A stretch of 64,000 bases of DNA. It comes from Limnobacter alexandrii. GTDB taxonomy: Bacteria > Pseudomonadota > Gammaproteobacteria > Burkholderiales > Burkholderiaceae_B. Positions 52,150 through 61,260 of this stretch are shown here, in pieces. Within the stretch, counting starts at the first letter, position 1; each line of letters opens with the position of its first letter. The position numbers and the translations under genes were made by a program. The stretch covers positions 124,001-188,000 of the forward strand of contig NZ_SWKN01000007.1 in the NCBI RefSeq assembly GCF_005871185.1. Direction: 5' to 3'. The notes beneath the pieces are model-generated. The model saw only the letters and a program-made list of their open reading frames with translations, ran no database searches and was not told the origin of the DNA.

Positions 52150-54147
52150 CTAACGCGCCAATATCTGAGCTGGCATGGGTGCCAATGGCGCGGTTCGCAC
52201 ACTGCTGCTGGCCTGCACTGCCATGCCATGCAAGGTGACTGAATCAACCTGATTTTTGAATCGCGGCGTGGGCAGGCGGCTGGGTTCATCACTGGCAAAA
52301 CTGATCATTTGAACGCCCAACACATCAGGTGCGTTCTCTTGCAACTTGTTTTGCCACCAGCATTCAAACACTGCTTTGTCTTGTTCCAGTTGCACAATAC
52401 CGTAACCGTGCTCAACCCACTCCATGAATTGCACATGCTTGTTGCCCAGCATGGTGGCCGCTTCAATGGCACGGCTGGCGGCAACATGCACAGCGAATGG
52501 ACTGCCTGGCAAAGCATTGGCGACGATTTCATCTGCCCCGCCCCGCCCCATTGAAGAAGGTGCAAACTCAACAGCAGCTGAAGCTGCGCGCAAATTCACA
52601 CCGGGCAAATTGGCAGTGGCCGCGCGCTGAAAACCCGCAGCAATGTTTTCAGGCGAGGTGCCCTGCCGCAAAGTGGGCAATGGAGGTGCCACTTGGTACT
52701 GATTCAACAAGGCGGTTTGATCATCTTCCACCACATCGCTAATCCAGTTGCCATGCATGTCCCCTGAAACAAACACCGTTCCATTCACAGCAAGCGTTTC
52801 TCCACCACCACGCAATTGCGAAATCAACAAATTACGCTCGGTGTTGTAATCGTTCCAGCGCACGGGCAATGGCACCACAGGTGAACCCACCACATTGGGT
52901 ACCACCCAGGGTGCAATCCAGGTTTGATTGTTCAATACCTTCCAAACCACACCCTCGGTTTCATCTTTGCGCAGCTGTGAAAGCAACCAGTCGAACTGCG
53001 TTTTTCCGAACAAGGTGGGTGTGCCCTCAGGCAGGTGTGAGGCGTCGGCCTCCAATCCATATCCGGGTAAAAAGCTTTGCGTGTCCAGCGCACGAATACT
53101 GGCCAGCGGACCGTAGTTCAAACTGCGGTACACCAGCAAAGGGTCCACTGGCGAAGGGTATTCTGTGTCGGGGTAAAAAATGAATTCGCCGCTGCCATCG
53201 GCCTTCACTGGTCGAGAAGGTGTCCATTCCCAAAAAGCGCGCGTGGTGTCTTGCAAGGTGCAGGTGGACTCGACCCCATGGGGCAAGGTGGTGGGCAATT
53301 CATTGCCGAAACCCGGATCAATGTCGTGGTTGTCCCAAGTAATGAACCACGGGTGTTGCTGGTGCGCTGCCATCAAATTGGGGTCGGAACGAAACAGCGC
53401 ATAGCGCCTTCTACATTCGTCGATATTCAGCCAGTCGCGATAATCCACATAGGCTGTGTCTTCAATGTTTCTACGCGCACGCACTTGCTCATCTTCATCC
53501 ACGAAATCGTAAATGTAATCGCCGCAATGAATGACCAAATCCAGATCCTCACGTTTCCCAATGGCGCCATAACCACTCCAGGTGCTTGACCAGTAACTGG
53601 AGCAGGACACCACCGCCAGCCGAATGGCTGAAACCATGTCAGCTGGCGCGGTTCGCGTGCGCCCCACGATGCTGCTGTGTGGGCCGGTTTTGAATTGGTA
53701 GTAGTAGGTGGTTGCAGGCTGCAAACCCTGCGCGTCCACTTTCAAGGTGTAATCGTTTTCTGCAACAACCCGCTGCGTGCCGCGCCGTATCACATTGTTC
53801 ATGTCGGGCGTGGTGCTGACCAACCAACGTACTTGCACGCCTTGAGTTGGGTATTCAGGCAAGGTAATTCGGGTCCACAAAATCACCCGGTCGGCCAAGG
53901 GGTCGCCACTGGCCACACCGTGCGCAAAAGGCATGGCCAACACCATGGGAAAATCAAAACCTGCTGGCTCGAAACCAGGCTGAGGCAAAGCCTGCTCGAA
54001 TTCATTGCTGGCAATCGGTGTTCCCGTGCCAGGGCCTGGCTCAGAAGGATTCACTGGACCAGCAGGGCTGTCGGTGAGTAAGTTGTCTCCGCCACACCCC
54101 ACGAGGCCAGTTGCTGCCATTGCTTTCAATACATCACGCCGCTTCAT
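52150..54147 (-). CDS. PhoD-family phosphodiesterase/alkaline phosphatase
   Basis: 665 residues. The N-terminus MKRRDVLKAMAATGLVGC has a twin-Arg-like start and a lipobox (Cys at about 18), so it may be a Tat-exported lipoprotein. HCGDYIYDF, WDNHDIDPGFG and SGDMHGNWIS hold the metal-binding Asp, His and Asn ligands of PhoD. It releases phosphate from phosphodiesters and phosphomonoesters in the periplasm, requiring Ca2+ and Fe3+ in known PhoD enzymes. A perfect 14-bp palindrome lies in the divergent gap with the PhoX gene, but no clear Pho box is seen. Confidence 0.9.
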   Translation of the reverse strand: MKRRDVLKAMAATGLVGCGGDNLLTDSPAGPVNPSEPGPGTGTPIASNEFEQALPQPGFEPAGFDFPMVLAMPFAHGVASGDPLADRVILWTRITLPEYPTQGVQVRWLVSTTPDMNNVIRRGTQRVVAENDYTLKVDAQGLQPATTYYYQFKTGPHSSIVGRTRTAPADMVSAIRLAVVSCSSYWSSTWSGYGAIGKREDLDLVIHCGDYIYDFVDEDEQVRARRNIEDTAYVDYRDWLNIDECRRRYALFRSDPNLMAAHQQHPWFITWDNHDIDPGFGNELPTTLPHGVESTCTLQDTTRAFWEWTPSRPVKADGSGEFIFYPDTEYPSPVDPLLVYRSLNYGPLASIRALDTQSFLPGYGLEADASHLPEGTPTLFGKTQFDWLLSQLRKDETEGVVWKVLNNQTWIAPWVVPNVVGSPVVPLPVRWNDYNTERNLLISQLRGGGETLAVNGTVFVSGDMHGNWISDVVEDDQTALLNQYQVAPPLPTLRQGTSPENIAAGFQRAATANLPGVNLRAASAAVEFAPSSMGRGGADEIVANALPGSPFAVHVAASRAIEAATMLGNKHVQFMEWVEHGYGIVQLEQDKAVFECWWQNKLQENAPDVLGVQMISFASDEPSRLPTPRFKNQVDSVTLHGMAVQASSSVRTAPLAPMPAQILAR

Positions 54148-54233
54148 CCCGTCACCTTTCTCTGTTATTCAAACTTGTACTGGCAAAGCGCCAGAAAGGA
54201 TTGAAAACAGAAAAGAGCAGCCTTACTAGATGA

Positions 54234-54247
54234 CTTGTCTTGACAAG
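54234..54247. promoter_or_regulatory. Perfect palindrome between PhoD and PhoX genes
   Basis: CTTGTC-TT-GACAAG has perfect 6-bp arms and is centred in the 208-bp divergent gap. It could be an operator shared by both genes; it does not match the direct-repeat Pho box. Nothing else was found in this gap. Confidence 0.45.
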
Positions 54248-54355
54248 GAAATATGTCAAATGCGTGGCATTTCACACTGAGTGGTTTACCCAAACCATGT
54301 GTTCTGTTGCGCAGTATAAAACTTTGCCGCCCACGACACTTCAACAGGTTTCACC

Positions 54356-55858
54356 ATGCATCACCACATCATTCCCTCATTCAAACGCCGTGCCCTGTTG
54401 CGGGCCATGTTTCTTGGTGTGGGTGTCACGGCTTTGCCGTTGCTTAACGCCTGCGGCTCTGATTCCAACGAGTCCACATCCACTGCCACCCCCACTGGCC
54501 CCAATGAGAGTGTCAATCCACCAGTGGTGAACCCTCCCAGCCTTGGGCCTTTGGCGATGGAACTTCCATTGCAGGCCGGGCCGCTGGCAGGCATTGGTGA
54601 ACTTGTCGCCACGGGCGTGGACAATATTCTCGCGCCTGCTGGCTTCACAGTGCGCCCGGTAGCCCGGCATTTGAGCAACCCTGTGCTTGGCATCCCTGAT
54701 TTGTTGGGCTTGACTGGTTACAACTGGCACATGTTCCCGGACGGCGGTGCCGTGTTCCCTGCTGAAGACGGCGGCTGGGTGTATGTCTCCAACAGTGAAA
54801 CCGAGGCACCACAAGGCGGTGTGGGTGCACTGCGGTTCAATGCACAAGGCGACATTGAATCCGCGTACAGAATTCTCACCGGTACCGCACGCAATTGCGC
54901 AGGCGGAGCAACACCCTGGGGTACTTGGCTTAGCTGCGAAGAAACCCAAACCGGCGTGACCTGGGAATGTGACCCCCTGGGCAGCACTGCCACTGCCCGC
55001 GAACTGCCTGCACTGGGTGTGTTCAATCATGAAGCAGTGGCTGTGGACATGGCCACCAAAACATTGTTTTTGACCGAAGACGCAGGCGATGGTCGCTTGT
55101 ATCGTTTTGTATCCGAGGGCGATTTGCGCCCGGCAGTCAACCGGCAAATGGGTTTGAACATGGAGCAAGGCAAGTTGCAGGTTCTGGAGATCGATGGTTT
55201 CGAGGCTGGCGCCTATCAGGAAGACATTGCCGTGGCCCAGCGCGTTCACCGCGTGAAGTGGGTAGATGTTCTTGAACCGGAAAACCCGCAAGCCCAAGTG
55301 CGCTCGCGAACCAGCACCGCTGGTCTGCCGGTGCCGGGCACCGTGTTTCGAGGCGGCGAAGGCATTTGGATTCAGGAATTTCCGCAGGAGAAAGCGCCTT
55401 CCGTGAGTGGTGCGGCCAAGCCCATGCGCGCTGTGGTGTTCTTCGCCTGCAAGGGCGACAACCGGGTGTATGCGCTGGACATCGACAACGACTTGATCGA
55501 AGTGGTATTCGACAACAGCCAATTGGGCGACGGCGCAGGCTTTGACGACGTGGACAATTTGGTGATTAGCCCGGCTGGCGATGTCATCGTGGCCGAGGAC
55601 GGCGATGCCATGCGCCTGATGGTGATGATTCCCAATCAGCCCGCGAAAATTTTGCTGCAAATTACAGGTGGCGGCAGTGAATTGGCAGGGCCTGCCTTCT
55701 CCCCGGATGGTTCAAGGCTTTACTTCAGCAACCAGCGCGGGCCCAACCTGCCAGCGCTGCCCGGCTTGCCTAACCTGCCGGGCACAGGCGCCACTTACGA
55801 GCTTCTAATACCGGAAGAATTCCGCGCTTCAGTTAATTCCGCTGTGTCGGCCACCTGA
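54356..55858 (+). CDS. PhoX-family (DUF839) phosphatase
   Basis: 500 residues. The Tat-like RRALLRAMFLGVG and lipobox LLNAC (Cys at about 33) point to an exported lipoprotein. RNCAGGATPWGTWLSCEET (about 181-199) and FNHEAVAVDM are the diagnostic PhoX motifs containing metal-binding residues; VFFACKGDNRVYALD and LVISPAGDVIVAEDGD are further metal/active-site blocks. PhoX is a Ca2+/Fe-dependent phosphatase in the cell envelope. Together with the divergent PhoD it gives two unrelated enzymes for phosphate release. Confidence 0.9.
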   Translation: MHHHIIPSFKRRALLRAMFLGVGVTALPLLNACGSDSNESTSTATPTGPNESVNPPVVNPPSLGPLAMELPLQAGPLAGIGELVATGVDNILAPAGFTVRPVARHLSNPVLGIPDLLGLTGYNWHMFPDGGAVFPAEDGGWVYVSNSETEAPQGGVGALRFNAQGDIESAYRILTGTARNCAGGATPWGTWLSCEETQTGVTWECDPLGSTATARELPALGVFNHEAVAVDMATKTLFLTEDAGDGRLYRFVSEGDLRPAVNRQMGLNMEQGKLQVLEIDGFEAGAYQEDIAVAQRVHRVKWVDVLEPENPQAQVRSRTSTAGLPVPGTVFRGGEGIWIQEFPQEKAPSVSGAAKPMRAVVFFACKGDNRVYALDIDNDLIEVVFDNSQLGDGAGFDDVDNLVISPAGDVIVAEDGDAMRLMVMIPNQPAKILLQITGGGSELAGPAFSPDGSRLYFSNQRGPNLPALPGLPNLPGTGATYELLIPEEFRASVNSAVSAT

Positions 55859-55885
55859 CACAAGCTGAAGGAACACTCAAAAATA

Positions 55886-55924
55886 TCGGGCTGGCTTGCA
55901 AGGACAGTGTAAGCCAAGCCCCGA
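55886..55924 (+). terminator. Hairpin after the PhoX gene
   Basis: TCGGGCTGGCTT and AAGCCAAGCCCCGA pair with two bulges around a 13-nt loop, 28 bp after the stop. There is no T-run, so termination is uncertain. Confidence 0.4.
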
Positions 55925-56009
55925 ATGATGCAGACAATACCAAACACAATGATTATTTCGAAGTATGCTTTGGTAAGCATGTATCAATACTAAAAATAGA
56001 AGGTTCAAC

Positions 56010-57023
56010 TTGGCCAAACCTGTCCGCAAGTCCAAAGGCAAAGAAGTAACTCCCATTAGCGAAGGCGCAAAACTGGTTGATCAATACTTTGATCATGTCG
56101 GCGAAGCTTTTCTGCGCCATGCCCCCGAAATAGACCCTGAAAAACTGAAGGACTGGCGCCCCAAGCTGTTCAGCTTCACGCGCTTGAACCCTTGGTATGG
56201 CGGCCTGGTAGGCGTACACCGCAAACGCATTGGTGTGGGTAGAGACAAACTGGTTTGGCTGGAAATTGGCCAGGAAAGCAGCCCTGCCCTGTTGCTGATG
56301 CATGGCTTTGCCGCCGCGAAAGAACACTGGCTGCCATTGCTGCCATTTTTTGCAGGCCAGTTTCGTATTTTGATCCCTGACCTTCCCGGCTGGGGTGAAA
56401 GCGGTTTCAACCCGGATCGCAATTATGGTCTTGAGGACCAAACCGAACGTTTGCATGACTGGCTCACTGAAATTGGCGTGCACAAAGTGAACGTGGTTGG
56501 CAATTCAATGGGCGGCGCTTTGGCCGGTCTTCTGGCTGCACGCTTTCCTGAAATGGTCACCACCCTGGTGTTAATGGATGCACTGGGCCTGCCGGGCACC
56601 GAGGAAACCGACTTCATCCGCGAGGTGCTGCGCGGCAAAAACCGCCTGGTTCCGCGCGCGCCAATGGACGTGATGAAATTGACTGACCTGGTGTTTCACA
56701 ACCGGGCACTGGCCGCATCGGCTGCATTTTTCTCAGCCACTGAATTGATTCACCGCAAAGATGTGAATGGCTTTCTGTTTCAGGAAATGTTGAGCCGCCG
56801 CCCGGATTACACGAAAGCAACTTTTGAAGACATTTCAGCGCCTACGCTGGTGATGTGGGGCAAGGAAGACGATGTGCTTCACATCAGCTGCGCCTACGAG
56901 TTCGAGCGGCTGATCAAACGTGCAGAAATGTGCCTGTTCGACGGTGTAGGCCACCTGCCCATGATTGAAACCCCCTACCCCTGTGCACAAGCCATCAAGG
57001 AATTTGTACTCCGGAACCTTTGA
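56010..57023 (+). CDS. Alpha/beta hydrolase
   Basis: 337 residues starting at a TTG at 56010. The HGFAAAKEHW oxyanion block, GNSMGGALAG nucleophile Ser (about 168), DLPGWGES, Asp in WGKEDDVLHI and His in DGVGHLPMIE give a full Ser-Asp-His triad. The N-terminal ~80 residues are basic then helical and lack a signal peptide. Similar proteins are lipases or esterases of lipid metabolism. Substrate unknown. Confidence 0.85.
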   Translation: MAKPVRKSKGKEVTPISEGAKLVDQYFDHVGEAFLRHAPEIDPEKLKDWRPKLFSFTRLNPWYGGLVGVHRKRIGVGRDKLVWLEIGQESSPALLLMHGFAAAKEHWLPLLPFFAGQFRILIPDLPGWGESGFNPDRNYGLEDQTERLHDWLTEIGVHKVNVVGNSMGGALAGLLAARFPEMVTTLVLMDALGLPGTEETDFIREVLRGKNRLVPRAPMDVMKLTDLVFHNRALAASAAFFSATELIHRKDVNGFLFQEMLSRRPDYTKATFEDISAPTLVMWGKEDDVLHISCAYEFERLIKRAEMCLFDGVGHLPMIETPYPCAQAIKEFVLRNL

Positions 57024-57041
57024 TTGAATATTCCCCTGCGC

Positions 57042-57070
57042 TTGGCTATTTTGTAGCATTTTGCTACAAT
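57042..57070 (+). promoter_or_regulatory. Promoter and overlapping operator of the toxin-antitoxin pair
   Basis: A -35 TTGGCT (57042-57047), 17-bp spacer and -10 TACAAT (57065-57070) precede the antitoxin gene. TTGTAGCATTTTGCTACAA (57051-57069) is a perfect 8-bp inverted repeat with a 3-bp spacer lying over spacer and -10. This is the usual layout for autorepression by an antitoxin. Confidence 0.65.
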
Positions 57071-57107
57071 TAAAGCATTCACAGGTATTGAATCAAGGAA
57101 GTACACC

Positions 57108-57518
57108 ATGGCCAAAGCCTCTTCACCCATTCGTATTCAGTCGGATTTGATGAGCAATGCCGCCGTATTGGGCAAACTTCACCACCGCAGCGCCGCTGAA
57201 CAAATCGAATACTGGGCGAGTATTGGGCAAAAAGTTGAAAGCCTGCTCGACCCCGAAACCTTGCTGCAAATCAAGGCGGGCCTGTTGCGTATAAAGCTTG
57301 AACAAGTGAATGCACCGCCGGTGAGCGCAGACTGGGTGTTTGGCAACCTGGACATGAAGCGCGCCACCGGTGAATTGACCCAGGAAGTCAGTCAAAACAA
57401 ATTGCGCTACCAGGCCAGTACCACTCACCCCGGCCTATTGGAACAAATTGGCCCGAAAGGCGTGGTGAAAGTAGGTCAGTTTGAAAACGGCCAGTTCAAG
57501 CCAGTCAAACTGGCATGA
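57108..57518 (+). CDS. ParD-like antitoxin
   Basis: 136 residues; ATG at 57108 with AAGGA 8 nt upstream. SPIRIQSDLMSNAAVLGKLH followed by HRSAAEQIEYWASIGQKVES is the N-terminal ribbon-helix-helix-like region of the ParD_like family; the C-terminal half (about 75-136) is the toxin-neutralising extension. It overlaps the zeta-like kinase by 4 bp. It should repress the operon through the palindrome at 57051 and counter the kinase. Confidence 0.8.
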   Translation: MAKASSPIRIQSDLMSNAAVLGKLHHRSAAEQIEYWASIGQKVESLLDPETLLQIKAGLLRIKLEQVNAPPVSADWVFGNLDMKRATGELTQEVSQNKLRYQASTTHPGLLEQIGPKGVVKVGQFENGQFKPVKLA

Positions 57519-58084
57519 AGCAACTGTGGCTGCTGGTGGGCGGCAACGGGGCTGGCAAATCAACTTTCTACCGCACCCAGTTAAAGCCATTGGGCATGCC
57601 GTTTGTCAATGCTGACGACATTGCCCGCGATGTATTCCCTGACGCACCGGAAGAGCACAGCTACGAAGCGGCAAAAATTGCAGAAAACCTGCGCAACAGC
57701 CTGCTTGAACAAGGCAAGAATTTTTGTTTTGAAACTGTGTTTTCGCACCCCTCCAAAATCGATTTTGTCGCCAAGGCCAAAGCATTGGGCTACCAGGTCG
57801 TGATGGTGTTTATTCATCTGGAACAAAGCAGCTTGAACAAGGCCAGGGTGCACCAGCGCATCGAAACTGGCGGGCATGCAGTGCCTGAAGAAAAAATCGA
57901 AACCCGAATTCCGAGAACGGTTGACAATGTATTGAATTCCCTGCCCTTGTGCGACGATGTGTGGGTGCTCGACAACTCAAGTGCACAAGAACCCTACAAA
58001 AAAGTAATGCGCATTCAAGCCGGGGAACTGCAGCAATTCACGCATCCACTGCCGCAATGGGCGGAACGTTTCAGCACCATGTGA
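57515..58084 (+). CDS. Zeta-toxin-like P-loop kinase
   Basis: 189 residues. GGNGAGKSTFYR (Walker A, about 9-20), NADDIARDVFPD and FCFETVFSHPSKIDF (the substrate-binding Glu-Thr region), and the basic RIETGGHAVPEEKIETRIPR lid are those of zeta toxin/PezT-like proteins, which phosphorylate UDP-N-acetylglucosamine and block cell-wall synthesis. Many chromosomal members of this short type are less toxic. The start overlaps the ParD-like antitoxin stop (ATGA). Pairing zeta-like kinase with a ParD-like partner differs from the classical epsilon-zeta pair. Confidence 0.85.
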   Translation: MKQLWLLVGGNGAGKSTFYRTQLKPLGMPFVNADDIARDVFPDAPEEHSYEAAKIAENLRNSLLEQGKNFCFETVFSHPSKIDFVAKAKALGYQVVMVFIHLEQSSLNKARVHQRIETGGHAVPEEKIETRIPRTVDNVLNSLPLCDDVWVLDNSSAQEPYKKVMRIQAGELQQFTHPLPQWAERFSTM

Positions 58085-58148
58085 ACGAATGCGAAAGCTG
58101 AAGGTCATAAACAGACAGTTTTAATTTTTTGAGTGGCACGAATTCGTG

Positions 58149-59036
58149 ATGAAACCGGCAATGCGACCCCGAACCTTTTTACTCATGGCCTGCCTGGCCG
58201 TGCTATCCGCATGCAGCGCCATCAAACTGGGTTACAACAACTCCGCAAGCATTGCGCACACTTACCTCACCAGCAAAGTCGATTTCGACTCGGACCAATC
58301 CACCTTTCTCAAAACCAGCTTGAACGAGATTGTGGAATGGCACCGCAATGCTGAACTGCCGGTGTTGGCCAATGAATTGCAAACAGCTCGCCAGGCTTTG
58401 GCTGCACGCGACGGCGTGGTCAGGCCGGTGAGTGCAGAACAGGTACAAGCCTTGAACCTGTCGATCAGGGCATCATTGCGTCGCACCGCCAATGAGGCAG
58501 CCCCAATCATTGCAAAAAACATGTTGGGTTTGTGGCCCAATCAAATTCAAGACATTCAACAGGCACTGGACAAATCCAACGTCGAATACCGCGAAGAACG
58601 TTTGATGCAAAACAATGACCAGCGAGTGCGCGAATCGACTGAACGAATGAGCAAACGCTTCGAGCGGTGGCTGGGCACATTGAACCCCGTTCAAGTGAAA
58701 CAGATTGAAGCCTGGGCACGAACTGAGACAAACCGCGCTGAATCTCGCTATGAAAAACGGCTCGCCAGACAACAGCAATTCATGGCATTGGTGAGCAAGG
58801 CAGCCAACCGTCAAATAGACCAGGCCGCATTAAGCCGTGAAATCGCCCGACTGCTCAATGCCTGGCAAAGCCCGGCCACTGCGGCTGAAATAGAGGAAAG
58901 CGAACAACGGCAAAAAGCAACCATTGCGCTGATTGTTAATGTTCTGAATTCGGCAACAGCCGAACAACGTAACAATGCAGCCGACCGTGCAGCGGGTTGG
59001 GCCAAAGATTTCCAGATTTTGGCCAGCAACAGTTAA
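58149..59036 (+). CDS. DUF6279 family lipoprotein
   Basis: 295 residues from the ATG at 58149. Lipobox LSACSAIKLGYNNS (Cys at about 21) followed by the DUF6279 signature LTSKVDFDSDQSTFLKTSLN. The rest is helical with many charged residues and no enzymatic motif. Anchored in the envelope; function unknown. The run of short helices suggests a periplasmic scaffold. Confidence 0.85.
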   Translation: MKPAMRPRTFLLMACLAVLSACSAIKLGYNNSASIAHTYLTSKVDFDSDQSTFLKTSLNEIVEWHRNAELPVLANELQTARQALAARDGVVRPVSAEQVQALNLSIRASLRRTANEAAPIIAKNMLGLWPNQIQDIQQALDKSNVEYREERLMQNNDQRVRESTERMSKRFERWLGTLNPVQVKQIEAWARTETNRAESRYEKRLARQQQFMALVSKAANRQIDQAALSREIARLLNAWQSPATAAEIEESEQRQKATIALIVNVLNSATAEQRNNAADRAAGWAKDFQILASNS

Positions 59037-59109
59037 GTCTCATTTGAATCCATCAGTACTTTGCTGAAGTAAAAGTTCATTGTGCTCAATACACCCATGG
59101 ACCTTTACT

Positions 59110-59937
59110 GTGCCTTGTACCTCTCAAACAAAACTGATCGCCTTAAGCCTTAGCGCACTACTGGTTGCCTGCGGCAGCGATGACACTGCGCTTTCCAACA
59201 ACCCGGGCTCAGGCACACCTGTGAACCCGCAAGAAACGGCGCAGTGCAATGAACAGTCCTGGTTTGCAGGCGTTACCGAGATTTGCAATGGTGTGTTGGT
59301 ATACCGCGATTATGTGTATGACGACTACGGCGCAGACACCGGCTTGTTGTCACCCAGCCCGGCCCTGCTGAACCTGGCCAGTCGTGGGGGACAATTGGGT
59401 AACCCCTTGGCCAATACACCAGGTTTGCTGTCACCCACAGCAGGCGATTCACGTTACCCGGCAGGTGCAGAAAGCACGGCCGATCTGGTTGAACTCCGCA
59501 TCAGCCGACAAGGCAATACTTACACTGCCACTTTCGAGATGAATGCCCTGTACGACGCAGGCCAAACCATCGCCGCAATTGCACTTGATTCTGACAACAA
59601 CCCTGCCACGAGCACCGAAACCCTGCTGGGGCTGACCGTACAAGGTGCCGATGTGGTGTATGAATTCAATGCAGGCAACCCCGATAGCAATTTGATCACC
59701 GGCACATTCCCGGCGCCAGCCAGCAAGCTGTTCAAAATATGGGCAGTCACAGCCCAAAACAGCAGTGAAGTGATGAACGTGGCGTTCCGGGGTACGGATG
59801 AGGAAGCCGGCGCAGAAGGCACAATACCGGCTCAGGTATTGCCCAACAAAGGCAACTGGTGGGAAGATAAGCAGGCTGCCGCGCTGGGCGCGGGTGACAT
59901 CAGCCCGTTTTTGCACAAGTCGACAGCCGCAAACTGA
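59110..59937 (+). pseudogene. Secreted lipoprotein hydrolase, N-terminal half (frameshifted)
   Basis: About 275 residues from the GTG at 59110: signal peptide with lipobox LLVAC, then CNEQSWFAGVTEICNGVLVY and RDYVYDDYGADTG, the N-terminal beta domain of a family of large secreted esterase/peptidase-like proteins. The reading ends in ISPFLHKSTAAN at a stop just after a run of five T (59908-59912). One extra T would continue into the next reading as PFFAQVDSRKLTAG without a break. It is therefore the front half of the gene at 59961-61256. Confidence 0.8.
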
Positions 59938-59960
59938 CCGCTGGAACCACAGAAAAAGCG

Positions 59961-61256
59961 GTGGTCGATGCAGGCTTCAAACAACGGGTTTACACCTCGA
60001 AATACACCGCACCAAACTCCACAGGCGAAGGCATGGTGCTGCAAGCCGAATCATCAAGCCCCGAGACCGACAGTCGCTTCTGCGGCCAATACTTTCATTT
60101 CGTGGGCAAATACCAGCCCTATGGTGTGTACATTCCCGAGAACGGCAACTTTGACGACCAACGCAGCTTGCAAATGATCATGCATGGCTGCGAAGCCAAC
60201 CACGCCAGCCAGATCAACCAGCCCGGTATGCAAGCGCAATTTGGTGATTCGCTGGATCGCGTACTGATCTCGCCCTTGGGGCGTGGCCCATATGGTTTTT
60301 ATTCCGGCTTGTCTGAACGCGATGCGCTCGACGTGCTGGACGACGCATTGAATACCTTCAATATTGATGAAGATCGTATTCTGGTGGGCGGGTACTCCAT
60401 GGGTGGCTATGGTTCCACACGCCTGGCCGCGCTGTACCCGGACCGATTTGCGGGCTTGAGTAACTGGGTGGGCTTCACCGGCAGCATTTTAAACACACCA
60501 CTGATTGGCGATGCGCTCATTCAGGGTGAGCAAGCGCTGGCTGGTGCCCTGCCCTTTGCCTTGCCTGTCAGCAGCACCATTGGTGGTGTGGGCAACATCA
60601 GCAATTACCTGGGCAATTTGCGCCACATACCTGGTACGCATTCATATGGCGCACTTGATGAGCTGGTGCAAGTGAATACCGGCCTGGACTGGGCGCTGAA
60701 ACTGAGCCAAACCGATGGTGTGCTGTACGAATTTTACATGCACCTGGTGGCCGAACACCTCACCTTGATTGCGTTGGACGAATGGAGCAAAGAGGCTGAG
60801 TTCACACGCAACTTGAAGCGCGTGAAAAACCCGGGTCGAATTACCTACAAAACCAATGAAGCATTCGCCTACCCTGAATACGAAATCAAACACGACAAAG
60901 CCTACTGGCTAAGCAATATCAAGGGACGTGCGGAAGGCGACATTGCCATGGATGTTGAAAGCTTTGCCTGTGCCCGAAGCACCAACAACTTTGAAAACGG
61001 TCAAACGGCGGGCAATGGCCCCGTGCCCTTCATTCAAACCTTCCGCAGAATAATGGGTATGCCGGTGCAAGCGGCCAGCGAAAACCGCTTTACCGCAAAC
61101 CTGAGCAATGTGGCATCCATGCGCATCGACACCACTGCGAGTTGTCTGCAAAACGGCGCAGCCTACACTGTGGTGTCAGACGGCCCAGTGGTGCTGAATT
61201 TCAGCAACGGTAAGGTACTGAATCTGCCCGCCGGCACCAGCACGGGCAACCTCTAA
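59961..61256 (+). pseudogene. Secreted hydrolase, C-terminal catalytic half (frameshifted)
   Basis: About 431 residues. YQPYGVYIPENGNFDDQRSL and MHGCEANHASQ are the alpha/beta hydrolase N-terminal part, and VGGYSMGGYGSTRLAALYPD holds the nucleophile Ser; a His in HLVAEHLTLIAL may complete the triad. It has no signal peptide or Shine-Dalgarno of its own, and the only start is a GTG. Its open frame extends upstream in register with the front half after one inserted T at 59908-59912. Either a true frameshift, a slippage site, or a sequencing error. Confidence 0.8.
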
Positions 61257-61260
61257 ACAA

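Noticed and set aside
54377-55660. 427-codon minus-strand reading opposite the PhoX gene
   Set aside because: No family similarity; the plus strand has signal peptide and PhoX motifs.
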